In this document: positions 58,574-64,000 of the stretch, one piece after another | How the letters are laid out: each line of letters begins with the position of its first letter | How positions within the stretch are numbered: position 1 is the first letter of the stretch | Source of the DNA: Thermothelomyces thermophilus ATCC 42464 | Taxonomy: Eukaryota > Ascomycota > Sordariomycetes > Sordariales > Chaetomiaceae | DNA length: 64,000 nucleotides | Direction: 5' to 3' | NCBI RefSeq assembly: GCF_000226095.1 | Contig: NC_016478.1 | Location: 2,842,001 to 2,906,000 of the forward strand | Position numbers and translations under genes: made by a program | Notes under the pieces: model-generated | The model's database searches: none | What the model was told of the DNA's origin: nothing | Seen by the model: the letters and a program-made list of their open reading frames with translations, nothing else

Positions 58574-61500
58574 CCAGGAGAGGTGATGGTGGTCGGTGCA
58601 GGGGAGGGATTTGTCTCGAGCGGGATGCGTCTGTCGTTGATGGCGTTTGAAAGCGGTCGCACGAGTCGTTCGACAGTCGTTCGCGATCGGCGCGAGCGAT
58701 CAAAAGCGTTTGCAAAAAAAATGGGGAAGGAGTGTAAAGTAGTTGGAAGGTCGAGTTTAAAGGAGTGGACGAGTGTTTATTGACTCAAGAGACAAGAAAA
58801 AGAGCGACATGAAATGATTTGCACAATAGGAAAAAGGAGGTCGGGTGGTGGTGGCAGGGTTTTGGGGAGGAAGGGAGAGGAACGAGGCCAGGATCCTCTT
58901 GCGTTGCGGACGAGTGGACCGACAGCCAGGGCCCCGTGTGCCCGGGCGTGGGAAAACGGAGCTCTCGGAGGGGGTGCAACAAGAGGGGGCCCCAGTTAGC
59001 GCGAACCGAAGCAATGGGTGCCAGCAGAGATCGAAATTGGCTGCTCCGGGACGGCGGAAATGCCCAGTCAGACGGCCGTGATCGATGCGAGTCTGTAATG
59101 ACCAGCAGGGGAGGAACGAGAGAGTCGGGTGTATCGGCGTCCAACAGTGCTGCTCGTGCTGCGTGCTCCGTAGCTCGAGTCGACGGGCTGCTCCCCCTCC
59201 CGGTCCAGCGCTAGATCGTGCGGGCTGGCGCTGACTACGCAGCTGGCGTGCGAAAGGTAAGGTACACTATACGCGCCGCAGGGTCAGTTGAGGCAGGCAG
59301 AAAATAAGATCGAAGATCGGAGCGAATCGAAGCACCAAGCGGGACGAGCAGAGTTCCAGAAATGCGAATGAGCTCCCTCAAGTCCTCGGAACGCTGGATG
59401 GGAGAGGAGCACCCGAGGTCGTGTTTGGTATGCGGGAAATGGGCTCGTCCTTGCTCCGGTAGCATGAACCGCTGGAGCCAGGGTGGGCTTCGAGAAAAAC
59501 GATGGAGAGGGGGTCCAATCTCGCTAGAGATTTCCGCGACGTGTTGCTCTTTTCGAGCTTAAATTGAGTCTGGCCGGGGGTGTTCTGGGAGAAGCAAAAG
59601 AAGCAAAATTCGATGCGACGAAAGACGAAGGGGCTGCGCTTCTTTTTCTGCCCTTGGAAACCAACGTGTGCGATCCGTCGCGCGCTACGGAGTATAGTGT
59701 AGCGGTATGCATGAAGCAGTGTAGTGCGGTGTATAGCTAAGGTACAGTACCTACATAGTAAAGACACTAAAGTTGGGACGGTGGTGCCACGGACAGCATC
59801 TAGCTTACTCCGCCAGTCCCCCAGTCGGGGCTTGGAAAGCAAAACATCCCGCTTGCTTCTTATTTCCAGTGCGCACACTTCACTACCCGGTGGTTGGGGC
59901 TGACTAATTATAACTAGTCTAGGTACCGTCCCAAGTTGTTCATACTACTACTCGGTACAGGGTTGGACGATTCATAACCTGGCCATTGTAATCTGTGCAT
60001 TCCTCACCGAGAAGCCACTCTAGACATAACTACACTAGGTACCTTACCTTCCATTGTCACATGTTGTTATTTGCCAGGCTTCGCGGATGCCCGGCTCCAT
60101 ATTTCCATCCTAATGAAGATTAACGTTGCACTGGACTCCAGTCATGACGGCCAAGGCCGCCTGATTTCCTCGCCCATATCCGGCTGGGTTGCCGCTGCCG
60201 TTGAAGTCGGCTGTTGCCAAGGGCCAAGGCATGCCTCTTTCACAACGTGTGTCATTGGCCGGAGGAACAAATAAGCCCGCTTTTTTTTTTTGAGGGGAAG
60301 CTGACAAAATGCGGAGTGAGCCAATCGATCATCTTGACGAGGGCCAACGCGCCGCCCCAAGAATGCGAGAAATTCTCTGATAGGACGATTGTGAAGAGGT
60401 TTTTACAAGTCGGACATCTCCCTTTCCTTTGTTCTGCTTGCCCCCCTTTCTTTTTCTTTTCTGAATGTGAATATTCTGTGTACCCAGATTGGTCTCAGCA
60501 TTTGACAAGGCGCAGTCGTAGCCTCTTTCGACAGCACCCCGCTGGTCCCACATTATGGAAAACTGGCTTCGGCTTCGCAACGGTACATACGGTGTTGCGG
60601 ACCGGAGATGCTAGGACGTTGGAAACGGCCGAGGAGAATGTGGAGAGAAAAGGGAAAAGGGAAATGGGATTCATTCCACTCGACGGAAGTCCCAAGGGTG
60701 CGTTACCGTAGTGTGGCAGAACAGAAACAGACAATGGAGCGGCAAGCTCGTTAAAGCCGCCTTGCTGTTTCAGAGATTGCGCTTGAAGAACCCTCATCAC
60801 GTCCTGCGACGCGGGCCAAAAGGCGTCGCATCAGGACGACGGAGCAAGCGACGCGTGAGGACTGAAACGGCCTCGAAGCCCCGGTGCGGTGTTCCAATAA
60901 TGCCTCGCGCTAACGTTGATTTTCCCAACTTGGGTCCTTGGACCCACCGGGAAGGGGTACCTAGACGGGTCCCATCCTAAAAGAGTCCACTCGCCAAGAC
61001 CGCCGAGTCGCACAGAGACGGCGAACTTTCAAGAGGTTTGGAAATGAAGGTCGACAGTCTCGGCATCGCGAGCCACGCGAGTGCGGGGCCTAAGGACATG
61101 CGAAGGTCCCATCACAGGTGTGTGAAATTTTTGATACACATCCCACGCCAGAGTTCACATGAGGCCTCTCACGAAACAACCCTAGCTCTTCTCGAAGCGC
61201 TCCTCCACAACGAGGGACACCATGATCAACCAGGATGAACCTGAACGGTGGGCAAGGGCGGTCCCGCTCTTCAATTGTCAAAGGTGCCCGAGGGGTGGGG
61301 CGACCGTGCAAGCTTCATCTCGTGCGCCTCTTGGAATAGACTCGACAGTAATCCGTACAGTGTAGATACATGTGAATTAGTCAATCGTCGAACACTGAAC
61401 TCGAGAGCGTTTTTGGTGCTCTGTTCTTCCTCGGCAGTCGGAAGACGGAACGTCACGCACGATTTCGACAGTACAGCCTAAACTCGCAGCATAGCACGAA

Positions 61501-63724
61501 AACGTTGCTCCGGTGAACACCATCAATAGCGGCACCGTTGCGACGCTGCCGTTGGACGAGGCTTGCGAGAAGAGCTTTCCAAACATTAAACTGACCGCAT
61601 GGGGTACAGCCAGCACCAGCCCGTCAGCCTCAACGGCCCCAGCCGCCGCTAGCTGCATTGCCACAAGAACTCTGCCGACAGCAGCGTCAGTCGGGCACAA
61701 CAGAAAGCCATGAGCTTCCGGTGCATCGCGACCGAATGCAGAGCTCAAAGCTCGTTCTTTCGTAACCCCCCAGCCATCTTTCCACAGCAACCAGCAGAGC
61801 ACAGTTCCAGAGGACTGGGAAATTGCAATTCGCCACCGAGACTAGCTTCGTTGAGTAACACCCCGGGCGGCCGGTGGCAGGAATGTTCCCTGCCCGGCAC
61901 CGCCGGCGGAAGTTCCCCGGCGACTTAAGAAGCTAACGATCCCCATCCGTGAACTCGGGAGAGGGGTCGATGGAGCCTTTGGGCACGCGAGCCGCGAGCC
62001 CCTGGTCCCAATTTCCCCAACAGGTCCCCGGGCGAGAATCGAGAAGCTAGCCTCACGTGGTGCTTGCGTGTCGTTGCCCCTCACCGTAGTGCAAAAAGGT
62101 GCTCGAGGAGGTTGCCCTTCATCTCGTGGGAGCCTCATGCGAGCGGGGAGTGTCTTGTCTCTTTGTTTGCAGGCGCTCCTTTAACTAGCTGCCGCAGCGG
62201 CCCTATCGAGGTTTATGCGCAGTAAGTGATGCGGTCCGAATGTAGGCAATTCGGTGCATTAGAATTCGGGCCATCGGGCTGTTGGAGGGTTGGAATGGCA
62301 CTAAGCAGTAGGTGGGGCCAAGTTGGCCGGTGTAGCCAGCTGTCTTCAGTTGGCGCATAGTCCAAGGGCTTTATTGGCCTCACACCACACACACTCTTGC
62401 ACCGGAAGCCCGGAACGGGAGACCAGAACACCGGAGAAGGGGTAAAAACAATACATGCATACTCCGTACATCGTTTGGAAAACAGCTGGCACCGATCAGG
62501 TAACTACGCATGATCCGGCGTCGTACTTGTAATCGATTGACTGACTCGCTAGGTAAGAAAGAACGGACGACATCTCGAACTTGTTCGATGAAGATGTCAC
62601 TCACCCTTCCTTTACAACAATAATAGTACCGAACCGATCTGGTGGCCATCAATCCTTGATTCCGAATCCTTGATGCCGTCGGGGTTTGTCATCATTCCCT
62701 TATTAACGGCCTGTATGTACGCCCCCAGTTATTTTCACGGATTTGCCAGCATCGGCTCCCACGGCTCTTCAACTCGTCCTCGTCGCCGGTATGATTACGG
62801 GGTCATTTTGGGAAGAAAGCTCACATGAGGTGACCCGTGTAGTACTGTGCGATATGATGGTTTCCTGGGTCTACATGATGCTGTGGAAACAATCCGAAAC
62901 GTCATTTTGCCCCGTCATTGGTTCCCGAACAGCGTAGTTTTGATAGACGTTCTAGAGTCCCTTGAATGTGTAATTAAATTTAATTACATTCCAGAGTTAT
63001 CTTCATCGGCCTTGCAAGATCGTGGTTTGCTCACTTTCAGCCGAACATTTCGATACTTCCTGCCCAAACGCCGATGAACCCCCTTGGAAATTCGGCTTCT
63101 TCGGCAGCACTAAGTCACAGCTGCCAACTTCACCCTCTTCTTTTCCTTCTTCTTCCTCTTTGTCTTTCTTGTTCCTTCTGCTTCCTTCTTCTTCTTCTTC
63201 CTTCCTTCTTTCCTTCCTTCCTTCTTTCCTTCCTTCCTTCTTTCTTTGGCCAGGGGTTATACCCAGTAATGAGTAGATGAGGACGAGGCTGGTGCCTATG
63301 AAGGATGCATGTCAGGGGTGGCCAATGTTGTCGAGTGTGTCTCTGACGAAGAGTATGAGTCTCCGATCCTGAATGAGCAAAGGACAGCAATCTGCCGGTA
63401 ATCGACATAATTTTCCAGCCAAATATACCCATGCCGCTCATCTCGAACAGGTTGATGAAAGCTATAGTAATATATCATCTAGACGAGGTAGACAAAGGCG
63501 AAGTTGAGCTTTGTTCAAAGACGAGAACTGCCGCCCCGGCATGCCAACGGCGGCGATCAGAGTTGAGGTCACTCGAGGGCGAGACATCCCAATTACGTGA
63601 GAACTTCATGAGGGCTTGGACTTGACTGAAAGGGATTCTGATCTTAAACGAGTGAAAAATCGGTCAATTGGTCAGACGATGGCTTCAGGTTGGGTACCCA
63701 ATGCATTATGGTCATGGATCCGAG
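58574..63724. other. Gene-poor region, 5.2 kb
   Basis: The left part is the kinase leader and promoter. Further right I see no supported gene. Features are TACGGAGTA at 59686-59694, CTAGGTACCTTA at 60035-60046, TACTCCGTAC at 62460-62469, a 20-bp palindrome at 62969-62988 and a pyrimidine tract at about 63124-63247. No mobile-element protein is recognisable. Confidence 0.5.
63124..63247. repeat. Polypyrimidine (CTTC/TTCC)n tract
   Basis: About 120 bases almost purely C and T on the plus strand, made of CTTC, TTCC and CTT units, directly upstream of unannotated sequence. Confidence 0.85.
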
Positions 63725-63958
63725 CTAGAAGTGCAATATTTTCCAGCCGCTGCTATCTGTCCTGTCCTTCGATGACTTCACCCCTTTCCTTCGTTTCATT
63801 TCTTCAAGAATCTTCTCGCTATTTGCATACTGAATAGCCAGCTCCAGACCCTTCAGCCGCCGCAGTTTCTGCGTCATGACCGCTCCGATTGCTCCCTCAT
63901 TGTTGGTCGTCACGACTTCTTCCCAATATTCAATCTCCGAATCGTCATCTTCATTTAT
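63725..63958 (-). CDS. Terminal exon of a gene running off the right edge (partial)
   Basis: A 77-codon open stretch on the minus strand, INEDDDSEIEYWEEVVTTNN then KLRRLKGLELAIQYANSEKI, ends in TAG at 63727-63725. It is preceded by GGCTGATACG (branch-like) and an acceptor GGGTAG at 63959-63964 that contains an in-frame stop, so the exon starts in phase 0 at 63958. An acidic segment is followed by a helical, basic C-terminus. The upstream exons lie outside the window and I cannot name the product. A start at an internal Met would give a shorter protein, but the coding-like sequence before it argues for splicing. Confidence 0.55.
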   Translation of the reverse strand: MNEDDDSEIEYWEEVVTTNNEGAIGAVMTQKLRRLKGLELAIQYANSEKILEEMKRRKGVKSSKDRTDSSGWKILHF

Positions 63959-64000
63959 CTACCCTGCCTCCTTCGGGTTGCGTATCAGCCTTTCCCTGAA

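Noticed and set aside
61377-61802. 141-codon minus ORF with hydrophobic stretches
   Set aside because: No recognisable motif, and codon usage is unlike neighbouring genes; treated as chance.
63124-63247. Possible ORF of Ser/Phe/Leu over the pyrimidine tract
   Set aside because: Pure translation of a CTTC/TTCC microsatellite.

Overview
The window is nuclear DNA of a filamentous ascomycete. Genes are split by short introns (about 50-175 nt, mostly GTRNGY donors, CTRAY branch sites and YAG acceptors). Coding sequence is GC-rich, intergenic regions run from 0.4 to 5.3 kb, and the recognisable proteins (Rho1, Nop15, Rud3, Get1, Mrpl40, Ypd1, Elp1, Ime2-type kinase, Avt-type transporter) read like Pezizomycotina orthologues. 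The style suggests Sordariomycetes, perhaps Sordariales; that placement is inference. The first six bases are GGATCC, which may be a clone or contig edge.

Layout. 0-9 kb: a conserved unknown protein (minus), nop15 (plus) and the golgin rud3 (plus). 9-14 kb: a multi-pass membrane protein and get1 (both minus), then a PTAR1-like prenyltransferase-repeat protein (plus). 15-21 kb: a GPI-type secreted aspartic protease and an AVT2-like amino acid transporter (both plus). 22-28 kb: a 29-residue zinc-ribbon microprotein hidden in two tiny exons, rho1 (minus, five exons) and mitochondrial ribosomal protein uL24m/mrpl40 (plus). 30-39 kb: a minus-strand run with a C2H2-like protein, a coiled-coil protein, a 2H phosphoesterase and the phosphorelay protein ypd1. 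39-44 kb is gene-poor, with one unexplained terminal exon near 43.6 kb. 44-53 kb: a DUF3984-like protein (minus), Elongator subunit elp1 (plus) and an Hsp70-like ATPase (minus). 56-58.6 kb: an Ime2/MAK-type kinase (minus). 58.6-63.7 kb looks empty, and a gene running off the right edge ends at 63725.

The genes are housekeeping or signalling functions with no cluster logic. They touch ribosome biogenesis, Golgi tethering, tail-anchored protein insertion, Rho signalling, osmotic phosphorelay, tRNA wobble modification and meiotic or developmental kinase signalling. Spliced models were built by hand and every multi-exon model given as complete closes in frame. I found no transposable element, convincing functional tRNA or rRNA gene, or CRISPR array. 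The most interesting items are the zinc-ribbon microprotein, a possible in-frame alternative N-terminus of the Ime2-type kinase, the orphan terminal exon at 43.6 kb, a putative 34-nt intron, an Ala-ending CAAX box on Rho1, and a recurrent intergenic TACGGAGTA motif.
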